A DNA stretch of 64,000 nucleotides from Lentinus brumalis (GCA_001792895.1 MARA01000017.1:796770-860769); one strand, 5' to 3'; counted from the first letter of the stretch, positions 11,084 through 22,670 are shown. Program-made: numbers and translations. Notes: generated from the letters alone by a model not told the origin.

Positions 11084-12115
11084 ATGTCGTCCCCTCGTGT
11101 CTGGCTCAGTACGTTCGACCTGACCGGCTTCGAGATCTCCATACTGACGACGACCTGCAGTTACTGGCGCATCGACAGGCTTCGGCCTCGAGATGACGCG
11201 CACCGCCCTCTCGCACGGCGACAAGGTCGTCGCGACCCTCCGCAAGCCCGCCGTCCTCGCAGACTTTGCCTCAAAGTACCCCTCCTCTCAACTCCTCGTC
11301 GTCAAGCTCGATGTCACGAACCAGCAGGAGATTAAGGAGGCGTTCCAGAAAGCCAAGGCCGCGTTTGGCCGTGTCGACGTCGTCTTCAACAACGCCGGCA
11401 TTGTCGTCTCCGGCGAGACAGAGGGCGTGCCGGAGGAGTCTGCCCGGAAGATGTTCGAGACGAACTTCTGGGGCGCCGTGAACGTTTCCTTGGAGGCGGT
11501 CCGGATCTTCCGCGACGAGAACAAGCCGCAGGGCGGGCACCTCATCCAGAACACCGGTTCGACCGGGTTCATCAGCCTTCCCCTCATGGGCTTCTATGGC
11601 GCGACCAAACGCGGTGAGCAGCTTGCAACGGTGCGGATAGTTCGTGGACTGACACCAACGCAGCTTTGGAGGGAATCACCGACACCCTACACAAGGAAGT
11701 CAGCCCGAAGTGGAACATCAAGGTAAGCTTGACGTACCATAACATGACCGGGTCCAGCTCACCCATCGTGTAGTTCACTTCCATTGAGCCCGGTGCATTC
11801 CCCACGGAGCTGGGAACCAACGGCGAGATGATCGCTCAGCCTCAGGCGTACGCAGATCCTTCCATGCCCACCTCGTTGATGCGTCAAGCATTCGCGAACC
11901 CCGAGGCCGGCAGCGATGCCTTAGCGTTCGGCTTCAACGACACTGCCAAGGCCGTGCAGAAGGTCTTCGAGTTGACGAGGTTAGAGAGCCCGCCCCTCCG
12001 GCTCCCGTTGGGCCGCGACGCGGTGAAGTTTTTGTCGGATACCGCAGCGGAGTACCTCAAGGTGGTGGAGGAGTACGCCTCGTGGTCGGATAACCTGGCA
12101 ATCGACGCGAAGTGA
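11084..12115 (+). CDS. Short-chain dehydrogenase/reductase (classical SDR)
   Basis: Four exons give an NAD(P)-dependent oxidoreductase with a Rossmann fold. Exon 1 (11084-11108) plus exon 2 (from 11161) form the start MSSPRVWLITGASTGFG, with the TGxxxGxG cofactor motif. NNAGI follows at the expected place, then the catalytic serine region (NTGSTGFISLP) and the active-site YGATK (YxxxK). Introns follow at about 11614 and 11723. The last exon starts FTSIEPGAFPTELG, the usual PG segment after the active site. The protein ends at 12115, at a typical length of about 290 residues. The substrate is unknown. The first intron splitting ATT in VWLITGAS is typical of this basidiomycete subfamily. Confidence 0.93.
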
Positions 12116-12119
12116 TAGA

Positions 12120-12980
12120 CATGCGTTCACGACTCAGATCTAGGATAGAGGCGAAATTTTGGGATCGAACTTTCACGTACGGGAGGACGCTTGGGCTTTG
12201 ATGGAAGGTCGAGAGGAGCGTCAGTGCGGAGTATGTTGAAAGACCGAATAAACTGACAGTTTGTGAGTTACTAATTGTATGCGATGAAGGCCAAATCAGA
12301 ACGAGCGATTTGCTCGTTACTGCAAAGGCCCGCTTGAAATGCGAGGTGCAGTGCCGCGTAGATCTGTGCAACATCATCCCTTGGATTTATGGGGTTCCAG
12401 TCGTACCGCATTAGCAAGTACTTACTTACGTGCTGTGGGACGCCATGGGGGCTACTGGTGGAAATTGGCGAGCACCCAAATGGCTGTCGTGATGAGAACG
12501 AGCCGTCGTCCTGATTGTGCGACTCAGACAGGTGCGAACCGGTTCAGTTCAAGACTATCCTAATTTGGTAATACAGACGCCAGCGAACTTCGGCGACTCG
12601 GCAGTCGTAAGTGCTTCGCTCGCATCCATGCCCTCGACTACCTACCATGACGCACGCTGTTCGGAACGATTCATATCTCTCAAATCTTTTTATGGTATGA
12701 GCTCTGTTTTATTATGCTTTGCAACATCGGGTTTACCAGTGACAAAGAGAATCAAAAGGTCAAAAGCTGAGATGTCTGTTTCTTTCGACTCTATTACTGA
12801 CGCCTTTCATTGGCGCATCTACGGCGGACAGGATATATGAGGAGTGGATCATTTACTATGATATCTATCTACTATCTTCAGGTGAATCGTCGACGATACT
12901 CAACGCAGCTCACACTCTAGTCGTTTCTAATCCTCCCGCTTGGTACCAAGTAGCCTTCCACTCACAAGTCGCGAATGTGT
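12120..12980. other. No gene recognised
   Basis: This is the intergenic stretch between the dehydrogenase and the F-box gene. A CAAGTACTTACTTACG repeat motif lies at about 12415-12431. The frame at 12517-12840 has no recognisable domain. Confidence 0.5.
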
Positions 12981-12985
12981 CTGGG

Positions 12986-14743
12986 ATGACATCTCCTTCC
13001 ATATCCTGCAGCAACATGCTACTACGCACTGCTCGCCCTACAACCGGAACACTGCGTCTGCCTTCAGATCCATCCGCATACACCAATACCCCCGTGCACC
13101 GACTACCTAACGAGCTTCTGGTAGAGATCTTCAAGTACTGCGCCTGCACACATGAGGAGCCCTGTGACCCAGAGTATGACTCTTGGAGCTACGATGCGGC
13201 TGACCCAGCATGGCTGGCCATTTTGCTAGTCTGTCGCCATTGGTGCGATGTGGCTTGCGCCACTCCCGCTCTCTGGCGGGTCATCATGGCCAACAGCAAA
13301 GCTCCCTGGTTTGAACTCTGCATTGCGAGGTCAGCGGGAACGACGGTGGACGTCCTCCTTCCATGGCCAATGGAAGCACAGAGCTTGTCTGACGCGATCA
13401 GAGCCATTGTCGCTCATGCCTCGCAGATACGCAAACTTGTTGTCGTCGTTCACGTCCAAGACGGGTTTGACGACCTCAAGCGAATCTGGCACACCTGCAT
13501 GCCCGTCCTCGAGGATCTCACGCTGTACATTTTGATCGATTCCGGAACCGCGCACAATGTCGTTGAAACACATCTCGACCCGGTGCTCTTCCCAGCTCTT
13601 CGCATGCTCAGGATCGCAGGTGCCAGCTGGTCTCTACGTAGTCCCATCGCTTTCCAGCTTCACACGCTGCGACTCTCCTGGGCCGAACCCTTCCCTTCGT
13701 GGAGCGACGAGGAAACGCTGAAGGCACTCGGGGCTATCGCGCAACATGGAGCCCTCCGACATCTGGAGCTGAGCCACGCATATTTCCCGTGGGAGCGGCC
13801 GACGCGCACCTATCCAATCCCCCTTCTCCACCTGGACTCCCTCATCCTCGTCAGATGGGACACCGAAGGCATCAACCAGATGCTTCCTCATTTTCAGCTC
13901 GGACTGAACACGGACGTGTCTCTGACCGTCGATACCACGCAGCAATGCTTGTGGGACGGTAGCCAGTTGCCTGGCCTCCTCAGTCTCATCCCGTTAGAGA
14001 CAGAGGGCCTCCCTATCCTGCATAACACGTCCTCGGTCTCTGTGCGGTTCTATGACACAGGCGAAGATCGACCTGAAAGGAATCTGGAGATCATCTGCAA
14101 GTCACGAGTCGGTCGGGGCCGCGGGAAGCTGACGATCAAGTTCGTCGCAGTGCCAAACCGCATCAACAACCTGGAGTGGCAATACGCCCTGGATGATGCC
14201 TTGCAGGACTTCTGCAAGCTCTTCGTCGCCTCTCCGCTAACGAAGCTATCCATGCATGAGTTCGGCACGTCGAGCAAACAACGTGCATCGGCGACCGCAC
14301 TCGCGCACGTCTTCCGAACGTTCCCGGCACTTGCCGTCGTTGAGGCCGAATACAACCATCCGCAGAGCTCCTGCGAGGAACTGCTGAAGGCGCTCTCGGC
14401 GTCCAAGGTACGCGACACGGTGCACGAACCCGGAACTCCCGAATCGCCTACGCCTGCACAGGGGCAGCCCGAAGAAGTGGTGCTCCCCCGTCTGCGTGTC
14501 TTGCGGATCACGCAGCTCCCATGGCGGGAGCATGTGTTGCCCTCACTAGTGCTCTGCATGCAGCGTCGCGCTGCCGGTGGGACACGCCTGGGAGATCTTC
14601 ACGTAGAGCTATATGACCGTCCGGGAGGGTTTGAGGGAGAGGGATCCCAAGTACACCACAACATTCTGAGAGAGTTGCGCTCTTGGAGCACACGGGTGAC
14701 GTACCTGGATGGAGAGGCTGCGAAGGCTCCCAGAAGAAGTTAA
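12986..14743 (+). CDS. F-box/leucine-rich-repeat-like protein
   Basis: One uninterrupted frame encodes about 585 residues from the ATG at 12986. An F-box is seen early: HRLPNELLVEIFKYC, then LAILLVCRHWCDVACATPALW. This is the substrate-adaptor motif that binds Skp1 in SCF ubiquitin ligases. The rest is irregular leucine-rich repeats (for example LRHLELSHAYFP and PRLRVLRITQLPW) typical of the large agaricomycete F-box family. It is intronless. Its target is unknown. A later Met near residue 12 could also be the start. Confidence 0.9.
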   Translation: MTSPSISCSNMLLRTARPTTGTLRLPSDPSAYTNTPVHRLPNELLVEIFKYCACTHEEPCDPEYDSWSYDAADPAWLAILLVCRHWCDVACATPALWRVIMANSKAPWFELCIARSAGTTVDVLLPWPMEAQSLSDAIRAIVAHASQIRKLVVVVHVQDGFDDLKRIWHTCMPVLEDLTLYILIDSGTAHNVVETHLDPVLFPALRMLRIAGASWSLRSPIAFQLHTLRLSWAEPFPSWSDEETLKALGAIAQHGALRHLELSHAYFPWERPTRTYPIPLLHLDSLILVRWDTEGINQMLPHFQLGLNTDVSLTVDTTQQCLWDGSQLPGLLSLIPLETEGLPILHNTSSVSVRFYDTGEDRPERNLEIICKSRVGRGRGKLTIKFVAVPNRINNLEWQYALDDALQDFCKLFVASPLTKLSMHEFGTSSKQRASATALAHVFRTFPALAVVEAEYNHPQSSCEELLKALSASKVRDTVHEPGTPESPTPAQGQPEEVVLPRLRVLRITQLPWREHVLPSLVLCMQRRAAGGTRLGDLHVELYDRPGGFEGEGSQVHHNILRELRSWSTRVTYLDGEAAKAPRRS

Positions 14744-14744
14744 C

Positions 14745-15315
14745 GGACCCGACCTTCGGATGTGCACGCCTTGTATTGAAGACACCGGAGTTATCCGCCA
14801 CTGTTCAGATGCTCCGCGCTCCAGATTCGACGTCCGTGGTGATCCAAGCAGGAGTTGGGAGGAGTATCGTGAAGATCCTGGAGCCGTCTATGAGGGGCAG
14901 ATGTAGCGGTATTGTAAAGTTCGGAATATGTACATATGCGACAAATCTCCACGGGCCACGCTCACCACCTCTCAAGGGGTTCTTCAATGGATGCGTGTCT
15001 GTCGGAACGCCTAACGGGCGATAGTGATGAGGGTGCTGGTCGTCGTCGTCTTCATTCCGTCGCTCTGAATCGCCGCGGCCAGGCCTGGCATCTGTGATAG
15101 GCTGATTCGGGCGAGCGATACGCAGCCTGCAGGCAAACTAATCGAGCACGACTAGCACAATGTCGCAAGCCAGGAAGTAATCGTTGCATGGATTAATAAT
15201 GAGTTCCATGTATTTATTGTACACCGAAGCGAGATCTGCAATAGCCCACGCATGTCAGTCCACAAGAGCGAGCGTCTGACAGGAGGGCAAGACGTACGCG
15301 CTGAACGACCCATCC
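14745..15315. other. No gene recognised
   Basis: This is a convergent 3' intergenic region between two LRR-type genes. No motif is supported. Confidence 0.5.
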
Positions 15316-15320
15316 AATCT

Positions 15321-16163
15321 TCAAATCCCAGCGTCGTTCTCCCAATCGAAAGGCTGGTAGTCAACATAGTCATACACCACTTCATCAACGACCTTCTCGA
15401 GCTCGGGGAGATACTTGGCCCGCAACCGTTTGTACTCCGTCTCGCTGTCCTCGTCCTCGTCCCCTTCCATGAGCTCCAACTTCAAGGACCGCAGACGACT
15501 GCCGCAAGCGTCGCGCTCGCAGAGCATAGGCAGGATCTCGTCGAAGAACCCATCACCGCCGTACCAGGGAGGATCGCCGTTGTCGACTGTGATGGTCTTC
15601 AGCTTCGGGCAGAGGATGTCGGCCTCTTCACCCGGGTCCAGGACAGGGGTGAGGGCGTTCCAGACCTCCTCGAGAGAACTGTATAGACAACGCCCCTGCA
15701 ACTGGAGATCCTCGAGGAGTGGGAAAGTTGCAAGTATGTGCTGAATGTCTTCCACTCCAAGGTTACAGAAATCGGTGTCGATGGTGAGAGACTTCACTGC
15801 CGGGGCGCCGACGAGGAGCTGGGCGAGGTCCCGCGCACCCTGTGGTACGAGTACATCCATGAAAACTCCGATGTCCGCGTCCGGAATAAATTCAAGAACG
15901 ACCAGTGGACGATCTTGTGAGTCGAAGCAGGACAACCAGTAGTTCTTCTTGAGGGCCCTGAACTGCACCGAGACGATACGCGGGAGAAGGAATGGGAGGC
16001 GGGTGACAGACGGTGGGTCTTGTGCGAGTAACTTGGAGAAGGTATGCTCCCCACTCTCGGAGTAGACCTGGTCATAGCTTTCCCAGACTAATTCTTCGTG
16101 TAGGTGGATTGGCGCAACCGCGACTGCCTGAGGAGCGATGACACGGGTCCGAGTGTTAGCCAT
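15321..16163 (-). CDS. LRR-like protein related to the F-box family, no F-box seen
   Basis: A 280-residue intronless frame starts MANTRTRVIAPQ at 16163. Irregular leucine-rich stretches are visible (APAVKSLTIDTDFCNLGV, FPLLEDLQLQG, SRLRSLKLELMEG). The C-terminus is acidic (EGDEDEDSETE). It matches the C-terminal half of agaricomycete F-box/LRR proteins but has no F-box. It may be a truncated family member or a stand-alone LRR protein. The start is simply the first ATG. No upstream F-box exon was found in 16170-16550. Confidence 0.7.
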   Translation of the reverse strand: MANTRTRVIAPQAVAVAPIHLHEELVWESYDQVYSESGEHTFSKLLAQDPPSVTRLPFLLPRIVSVQFRALKKNYWLSCFDSQDRPLVVLEFIPDADIGVFMDVLVPQGARDLAQLLVGAPAVKSLTIDTDFCNLGVEDIQHILATFPLLEDLQLQGRCLYSSLEEVWNALTPVLDPGEEADILCPKLKTITVDNGDPPWYGGDGFFDEILPMLCERDACGSRLRSLKLELMEGDEDEDSETEYKRLRAKYLPELEKVVDEVVYDYVDYQPFDWENDAGI

Positions 16164-16169
16164 CTAAAG

Positions 16170-16550
16170 AACGTGTGTCTGAGGGACGCTGTGGTCAAGA
16201 TATAAAGCATGCAAGGGCAGTCGGTAGGCAGTAGGAGAAATGAGGGAGAGATGGAGCAAGGTCTTTAATGGGGTTGAGCCCTGAGCGAGCGCGGAAGCTC
16301 CGCCATTCCGAGGGTCCGACCACTTGTGGTCGGAACTGGTCCTACAGACCACTGAGCGCTGCGGTCCTTATGTAAGCTCCTCTGAGACGTCTTGGCCGAC
16401 ATGAGCCTGAGCAGCATACCAATTGAACAGCTCTTATGCGACGTGCTAGCCAGGTCGAGTAGCTCTATATGATGTATGGCGAGTCTACGGTATGATAGAT
16501 CCGAGGAAGTGTCCGGTGATAAGTTAGGTATGCATCGATGACGACGTCGT
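16170..16550. other. No gene recognised
   Basis: This is the upstream region of the LRR-like gene and the downstream region of the next F-box gene. Nothing further is seen. Confidence 0.5.
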
Positions 16551-16558
16551 CGAGGTAA

Positions 16559-17500
16559 TTACCACTTCAATGCGACACCGCCAGAAACCCCCAGCCAGTC
16601 TCGTCTCAACGAGTCGTAAGCCTCGTATCCGTCGTTCTCGACGACCGAGAACGACTCCAAGCGCGTGTCTCCCCTCCGCAGCTGCACTTCGCGCAGGAGC
16701 GCCATCATCTTCTCGTGTGCGGTCTGCGTCCCACGCTTCAATGAGCCCTTGTAGTGGACGCTCTGTTGTAGTCTTCGGGCCTCAACGACGACATGTCGAA
16801 GACGTGGAGGGAGGACACTGGGAAAGGGGGACGTGTCACACGACGCGTCTGTCGGCGGCAAAGCCGCAACGTGGAGTTCCCGCGCGAACGGCGTCGCGAT
16901 CGCGACGTCCGAGATACGAAGGTGTGTGAGATTCGGGCACGCTGCTTCGAGCGCACCGAATTGAAGGAGGCCGTGGGGATTGCGATTCCCAGAGAGGTGT
17001 AATCGCTCCAGCTTTGGCATCGTTCCTGGGAGCCGAGGGAACGGGTAGAAGCCGTGGATGGACAGCTCGAGAAGACGGGGTAACGTTATCGAGAAGAGGT
17101 GACCCACCAGCGGCGGTGCCGTATATGGGCACGACGCGACGAGGGCAAGACTCTCCAGGGAGGGCGCGGCCAGATCGAGTATGCGCGTGGCAAGCGCCTT
17201 CTCGGCGTCGTAACGCTCCATGTCAGTGAAGAACATGCTACGCTTCTGTACATCCGCGTGTGTCCAGTCCGAGAGGAAGAGGCGACGAATGCGCCTGAGG
17301 TGTGGGGGAGTGGCCTCTAGTCGCGAGACGAGCTCGTCCATCTGGGCTAGTCCGGAGATGGCGAGGGATTGATAGTGGTAGGCGGCGGCGGCGGCGCGTA
17401 CGTAACGCGAGACTAGCGAGAGCGAGCGCGCGGTAGAGCCGTCATCTGTGCAGGCGAACTCGAAGATCTGGGTGTGCAGCTCGAGGGGAAGTAAGTCCAT
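16559..17500 (-). CDS. F-box protein
   Basis: A 313-residue intronless frame begins directly with an F-box (MDLLPLELHTQIFEFACTDD, then LSLVSRYVRAAAAAYHYQSLAISG). LRR-like segments follow (SLESLALVASCPYTAP, LLELSIHGFYPFPR, PNLTHLRISDVAIA). The C-terminus, RRDWLGVSGGVALKW, resembles the common ending of polypore F-box proteins that start LPLELH. It is a putative SCF adaptor with unknown target. Confidence 0.85.
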   Translation of the reverse strand: MDLLPLELHTQIFEFACTDDGSTARSLSLVSRYVRAAAAAYHYQSLAISGLAQMDELVSRLEATPPHLRRIRRLFLSDWTHADVQKRSMFFTDMERYDAEKALATRILDLAAPSLESLALVASCPYTAPPLVGHLFSITLPRLLELSIHGFYPFPRLPGTMPKLERLHLSGNRNPHGLLQFGALEAACPNLTHLRISDVAIATPFARELHVAALPPTDASCDTSPFPSVLPPRLRHVVVEARRLQQSVHYKGSLKRGTQTAHEKMMALLREVQLRRGDTRLESFSVVENDGYEAYDSLRRDWLGVSGGVALKW

Positions 17501-17504
17501 CGTT

Positions 17505-18340
17505 TCTCGGAGGGTTTGCGGCGCACTTCGCGCTGGCTGGAGAGTGTGGGGTGGGATGGAAGAGGATCGAAGAGGAAGGCCAGCGAAAGTCGTCCAGGAA
17601 ACATGGCGGACCGGTTTGTTTTGTAAGTTTCGGTCGTCAAATGGTCGTGCAGCGATTGCGCGACGATGTTGTGCGCTGACGTGCGAGTATCACGTGACGC
17701 GGAGGTTTGGAGCAATGAGAATGCGCGCATTCGAATCCGGGGCGATGAACTTGATGTACGACCTGTGCAAGCATGCGGATCTGCGACTCGACATTCAATG
17801 GCAGCGATGGAATTGTTGAAAGATTGGATGTAACCGCACGAAGGGTGCCACGCTGCCACAAGTGGATGGGAGCGACATCGGGGCGACAGCTTACGTACGG
17901 GACGGCACAGGATAGGCCGGAACGCACAATTTACGCAAAGATCTGTGGGAGGATAGAGTCAGAAGACAGTTCCTCGACCTCGTGTACATCGCAACAGAGA
18001 TTCGAGAACGCGGAGGAACAGGGCATATGGGAACGTCCAACGATGTCGGACACCAACGAGCGACCGAAGCGGAGAAAGAGGCTCTCCAATCCCCCTCAGG
18101 TCTCCCTCCACCCACCTAGTCGCAGTCTCTACCCCGGATTGCAGTAAAAACTACATGCAGATAAGGATGGCGGCCAGCTTCCGTTCAACTCCCAAGGGAG
18201 TCGGGACCGCGGGAACATAGCGCGTTGCGAGATATCGCTCACCTATAGCGGATAGGAGGGCCAGAGCAGCTGTAGAACGAGACGACCACGCAGCTCGTCG
18301 TCCAATCCATCCTGACACTGACTTTCCACACAAGTCTCGT
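17505..18340. other. No gene recognised
   Basis: This is the upstream region of the F-box gene at 16559. Overlapping frames occur on both strands with no domain signature. Confidence 0.5.
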
Positions 18341-18348
18341 AGTCGGAC

Positions 18349-19000
18349 CTAATCAACGACCTTGAAGTTCGCTGTCTCGTTGACGCTCACCTGCTGACGT
18401 GCGACATTGGGGAATGCCCAACACGAGCTACCGATATATTCTGGACAGAACAAATGATCGCAGCCTTGCAATGTCGCATGTGCAACGAGAGAACAGCGCA
18501 CCTGCGTTTAAGCGGTCTCAGTAACGTGATCCCGACGTTCGCAACGATGCGGGACTCCACTCACTCCCAGCATCGAGATTGGCGTTACGAAGGCACAGGG
18601 GGACACGTTGTCAATGTCTGATGTGAAGGTCAATTTGCTGAAGTTGCGAGGATCAACGGTATGGCTGCTCAGTCAGTCGAGCATCCAATATCACAATCAA
18701 TGATGGTCACTCTTACAGACTTGCACGTCTGCGGCGACGTGCCGGACCAAGTAGATGTCGACTAGTTGGTTAAGATTGGCTACGTCCACTCGTCCTGAGA
18801 TCCACGGAGGTGGGGCACCAATGAGATATAGACGAGGTCAGATGATGGTGTGGATGTTCTTCCCGAAGTTCAAGGCCGGAAGGATAGGTCCATTTCAGGG
18901 GGTGGGGTTGCGTCGAATGAGGCATTCTGCGGGAGGACTGACCAAAGAATGATGGGTCAAACGTACTCAAATTAGGGTAAAATCCAATGATACAAGGTAT
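18349..19000 (-). CDS. Unrecognised multi-exon protein (partial model)
   Basis: Three minus-strand pieces join in frame. One encodes RVDVANLNQLVDIYLVRHV (about 18785-18730). The next encodes DPRNFSKLTFTSDIDNVSPC (about 18660-18570), with an intron between. The last encodes SSCWAFPNVARQQ and VSVNETANFKVVD and stops at 18349, also after an intron. The composition (many V, N, T and hydrophobic strands, two Cys) suggests a beta-rich, possibly secreted domain. I do not recognise the family. The 5' exons, somewhere between 18850 and 19200, could not be placed. The codon pattern and clean splice sites argue that this is a real gene. Confidence 0.5.
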
Positions 19001-19210
19001 AGAAGGGAGGCTAGAGCAGAGGGTGTAAGTTCAACGCCCGCCACGGCTGCGAAGCCTGTACTCACAGGCTAGTAGATACAGCTCGTGATACAGTGGTAAT
19101 TGAACGCCGGGAACGGCGCGGTGGTGGTGAGTGGGAAGAGGATAGATCTTCACTGCATGGCATGGTGAAACGACGAACTCGGACGATGGCTCAAATACTC
19201 ACCTCAAGTT

Positions 19211-19619
19211 TTACGCAGCCACGGCGATGGCCTGCGGCTTCTCATCGGAGATCGTGAGGTGCTCAAGAGCATCCTCAAAAGTCTCCTCCTCACTCTCGTC
19301 CTCAGATTCCTCCGAGTCCTCTCCTGCAGATGCACCTTCCTCCTCATCATCTGATGGTTCGTCTTCGAAGTCGAGCTGGATTATGGATCAGCCTCTGCGC
19401 TTAAAGGTGCGTGAACTGAAGGAGATGTAGACGTACGGGATCGTAGACCACTCGAATGATAAGACTGCAGCTCGGACATGTTGCAATGTCCTCATAGTTT
19501 TTCAGCTGCTTCTTCGAGATCTCGAAGCGGTCTCCGCAGGGACAGGGATAGTGGTACACACGCTTCTCCTCGTCCCAGACCATGTCCTCAATCTCAACTT
19601 CGTCGTAATATGCCCCCAT
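19211..19619 (-). CDS. DPH3: Diphthamide biosynthesis protein 3 / KTI11 (CSL zinc finger)
   Basis: DPH3/KTI11 is a small electron-carrying zinc/iron protein needed for diphthamide on eEF2. In yeast it is also needed for Elongator-dependent tRNA wobble-uridine modification. Exon 1 starts at 19619 and encodes the CSL domain: [14 protein letters not shown], then the metal ligands CPCGDRF and CPSCSL spaced as in the family. Intron 19376-19436 follows VVYDP. Exon 2 adds an acidic, Ser-rich tail ending at 19211. The length is about 115 residues, longer than yeast because of the acidic tail. It is divergent from the MTO1 gene, with 231 bp between the start codons. Confidence 0.96.
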
Positions 19620-19850
19620 TGTCGCTAGCGAAGCAGTGAGAAATGAGTCGGAGGAGGGTGCGGAGGACAAGTTGTGAAAACATGCTGAATACGGACGGAT
19701 CAAATCCGTGGGAATTGCAGATTAGTAATGACTGGACCAGACTGGGCGCTCAGGTTGCGGTGGGTTTGAACTTCGACTTTGACTTGACCAACCTCCAAGC
19801 AAGTATATCCGTAGGTTTCAACGAGGATACCTCAGGAAAATACCTGCTGC
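19620..19850. promoter_or_regulatory. Shared divergent promoter region DPH3/MTO1
   Basis: These 231 bp separate two divergent start codons, so they must carry both promoters. No specific element is identified. Confidence 0.6.
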
Positions 19851-22600
19851 ATGCACAAGTGCATTGCGAGGGCCGTGACAAAATCCTTCCGAAGCAGACA
19901 TTATGCGACAATAAGTCAGGCGACTGACCCGCAACATTACGATGGTACGTGGTTGTATGTGATCAATGATGACAACACTAGGAGCTGACACCCATGTGCA
20001 GTCTGCGTAATTGGAGGAGGGCACGCTGGATGTGAGGCCGCAGCAGCGTCCGCGCGGACGGGCGCACGGACCCTCCTCCTGACGCAGAACCTCAGTACCA
20101 TCGGAGAGCTGTCATGCAACCCGTCCATGGGCGGTGTCGGAAAAGGCACCCTCATGCGCGAGGTCGACGCCCTCGACGGCCTCTGCTCCAAGGTCACAGG
20201 TCCGAAGTCTCTCCATGATCGGTTGCGTTGAGGCTGACCACGCTATTGTAGACGAAGCTGGCATCCAGTTCCAGATCCTCAACCGGTCGAAAGGAGCCGC
20301 TGTCTGGGTCAGTGACATGCACAGAAATATACTCGCTCACTCTCACGCCCTACCAGAGCCCCCGCGCGCAGGTCGACAGGAAGTTGTATAAGAAGCATAT
20401 GCAGGCTGCCCTGCACAGCCACCCGAACCTGGATATCCACGCCGGCAGCGTCTTTGACCTCGTGCTCAAGCAGCCCGATGTATCGGCCCATATTCCCCGT
20501 GCCGAGGTCGCTGGGGTCAAGCTAGGTATGTGCCTACTCTACACCGGGTATACGTCCGCTAATCCTGTGTCAGATTCCGGGGAGGTCATCACTTGCTCCC
20601 AGGTCGTGATCTGCACGGGCACCTTCCTCTCGGGGGAGATCCATATCGGTCTGTGCACAACGCACATAAGAGATATTGCAGCTTACATGACGTTTTCAGG
20701 GATGAGACGGTTCCCAGCGGGACGCATGAACGAGGCTCCGTCTGTCGGACTGTCCGCATCGCTTGACGCGGCTGGCTTCCGTCTAGGCAGACTGCAGACG
20801 GGGACGCCTGCGAGGCTCGCGAAGGACTCCATCGACTTCTCGAAGCTCGACGTCCAGATAGGCGACGCAGCCCCGCTCCCATTCAGTTTCATGAACGACC
20901 GCGTCGCCAATGCCGTACGCCTCGTTGACCTCAGTGCATCACATACCGAGCTCACGGCACCTGCAGGACAATCAGGTCGTTTGCTGGAAGACACAGACTA
21001 CATCCGCGACCCACCAGATAGTCCGGGACAACATCGGCAGCTGCGTCCATATCCAGGAGACGAAGAAAGGTGCGTGCACGGCTTACCAGCTGCCGTGACC
21101 TCCGACGTTGAGAGACGCTTCACAGGCCCACGGTACTGCCCATCGCTCGAGGCGAAGGTGACCCGGTTCCCGCAGAAAGCCGCTCACACGGTCTGGCTGG
21201 AGCCCGAGGGCTACGACTCCGATCTCATATACCCGAACGGACTGTCGTGCAGCCTCCCCGAGGAGGTGCAGGAGACTATGTATCGCTCGGTACCTGGCCT
21301 GGAGAACGTCAAGCTGGTGCGGCCGGCGTATGGTGTCGAGTACGACCACATCGACGCGCGGGAGCTCGGGCGTGAGTGGACTGTATCCCGTGCACTACAA
21401 ACGGCTGGCTGATCGACACTCGCAGCCACGTTGGAGACGAAGCGCATCAAGGGGCTGTTCTTGGCTGGACAGATCAACGGTGAGTGTCCCGGGCCATACG
21501 TTAGTGACACAGCTGACGTATCGTGCAGGCACAACCGGGTATGAGGAGGCGGCCGGACAGGGTGTCGTCGCAGGCATCAACGCTGGTCTTGCGGCGCTCC
21601 ACAAGCCTCCGCTCGTCATCACCCGCGCCGACGGCTTCATCGGAGTCATGATCGACGACCTCATCGTCAAAGGCGCGGAGGAGCCGTGTAAGTCTTGCGA
21701 TAGCTTTGTCGAAATCAGGGAAACTGACGTTTGATGTAGATCGTATGTTCACGTCTCGTTCCGAGTACCGCATGACGCTACGCAGTGACAACGCGGACTT
21801 GCGCCTGACGGAGAAAGGTCGGGCTGCCGGCGCTGTGGGTGATTCGCGGTGGGCACGCTTCCAGTCGACACAGTCGGAGTTGAAACGCGTCACCGAGCTG
21901 CTTCAGTCTTGCGTCCTAAGTCCTCAGGTGCGTGTGTGATCCCGCTGCCCTGCGGCCTCGTTGCTCAGTGGCTCCATAGAAGTGGCAAGGTTTCGGGTTC
22001 GACCGCAAGCGTGATGGGAGCATGAAGAGGTATGCAAACCATGTTCATCACGCTCAAGCGGTGCTGATGATTGTGACCGCAGCGCGTTCGAGCTCCTTCG
22101 GCACCGCAACGTTCCCATCCAATCGCTCACATCAGCGCTCCCTGAACTCTCCTCGGTACATCCGCACATCCTCACGAGGGTCGAGACCGACGGTGAGTGT
22201 CTCAAGTGAACTGTTATCCTTCTTTATTTGCTGAGACCACTTTGCAGCGGTGTACAGCTCCCACCTACGCCGGCAGGAGGCAGACCTGAAGCTGTTCATG
22301 GAAGATGAGTCACTCGCGCTCGACCCGCAGCTCGACTACCACAGCGTGGAGAACCTGAGCTCCGAAGTCCGAGAGCGGCTGGCGAGGGTGCGGCCGACGA
22401 GCATCGTATGTAGTACTCTAGATGATCGTACGTGACGAGACGCTGACCATTATCTACAGGGTGCGGCGAAGCGCATGGAGGGGATGACTGCGTCCTCGAT
22501 GATCTACCTCCTGAGACACGCACGGCGGTCGAATGCTCTACGGCGCACCCCGGCTGTCCACGATGATCTGGCGGTGGCGGTCCATAGCACTCCTATCTGA
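19851..22600 (+). CDS. MTO1: Mitochondrial tRNA uridine-34 carboxymethylaminomethyl modification enzyme (MnmG/GidA family)
   Basis: MTO1 is the FAD-dependent partner of MSS1/GTPBP3 that modifies wobble uridine of mitochondrial tRNAs. About 15 exons reconstruct. Exon 1 (19851-19944) gives a mitochondrial presequence rich in R, K, S and T ([20 protein letters not shown]). The FAD-binding motif [14 protein letters not shown] follows across the intron 19945-20001. Family blocks seen are [81 protein letters not shown] and [20 protein letters not shown]. The C-terminal helical domain runs to 22600. All intron junctions checked keep frame. Exon ends near 21404 and 21930 are the least certain. Confidence 0.96.
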
Positions 22601-22670
22601 TATTTGAGGGGATGGCTACATGAAGACAGAACTACTATGAAGGGCATAGGACACATACCTCCTCGATCCT

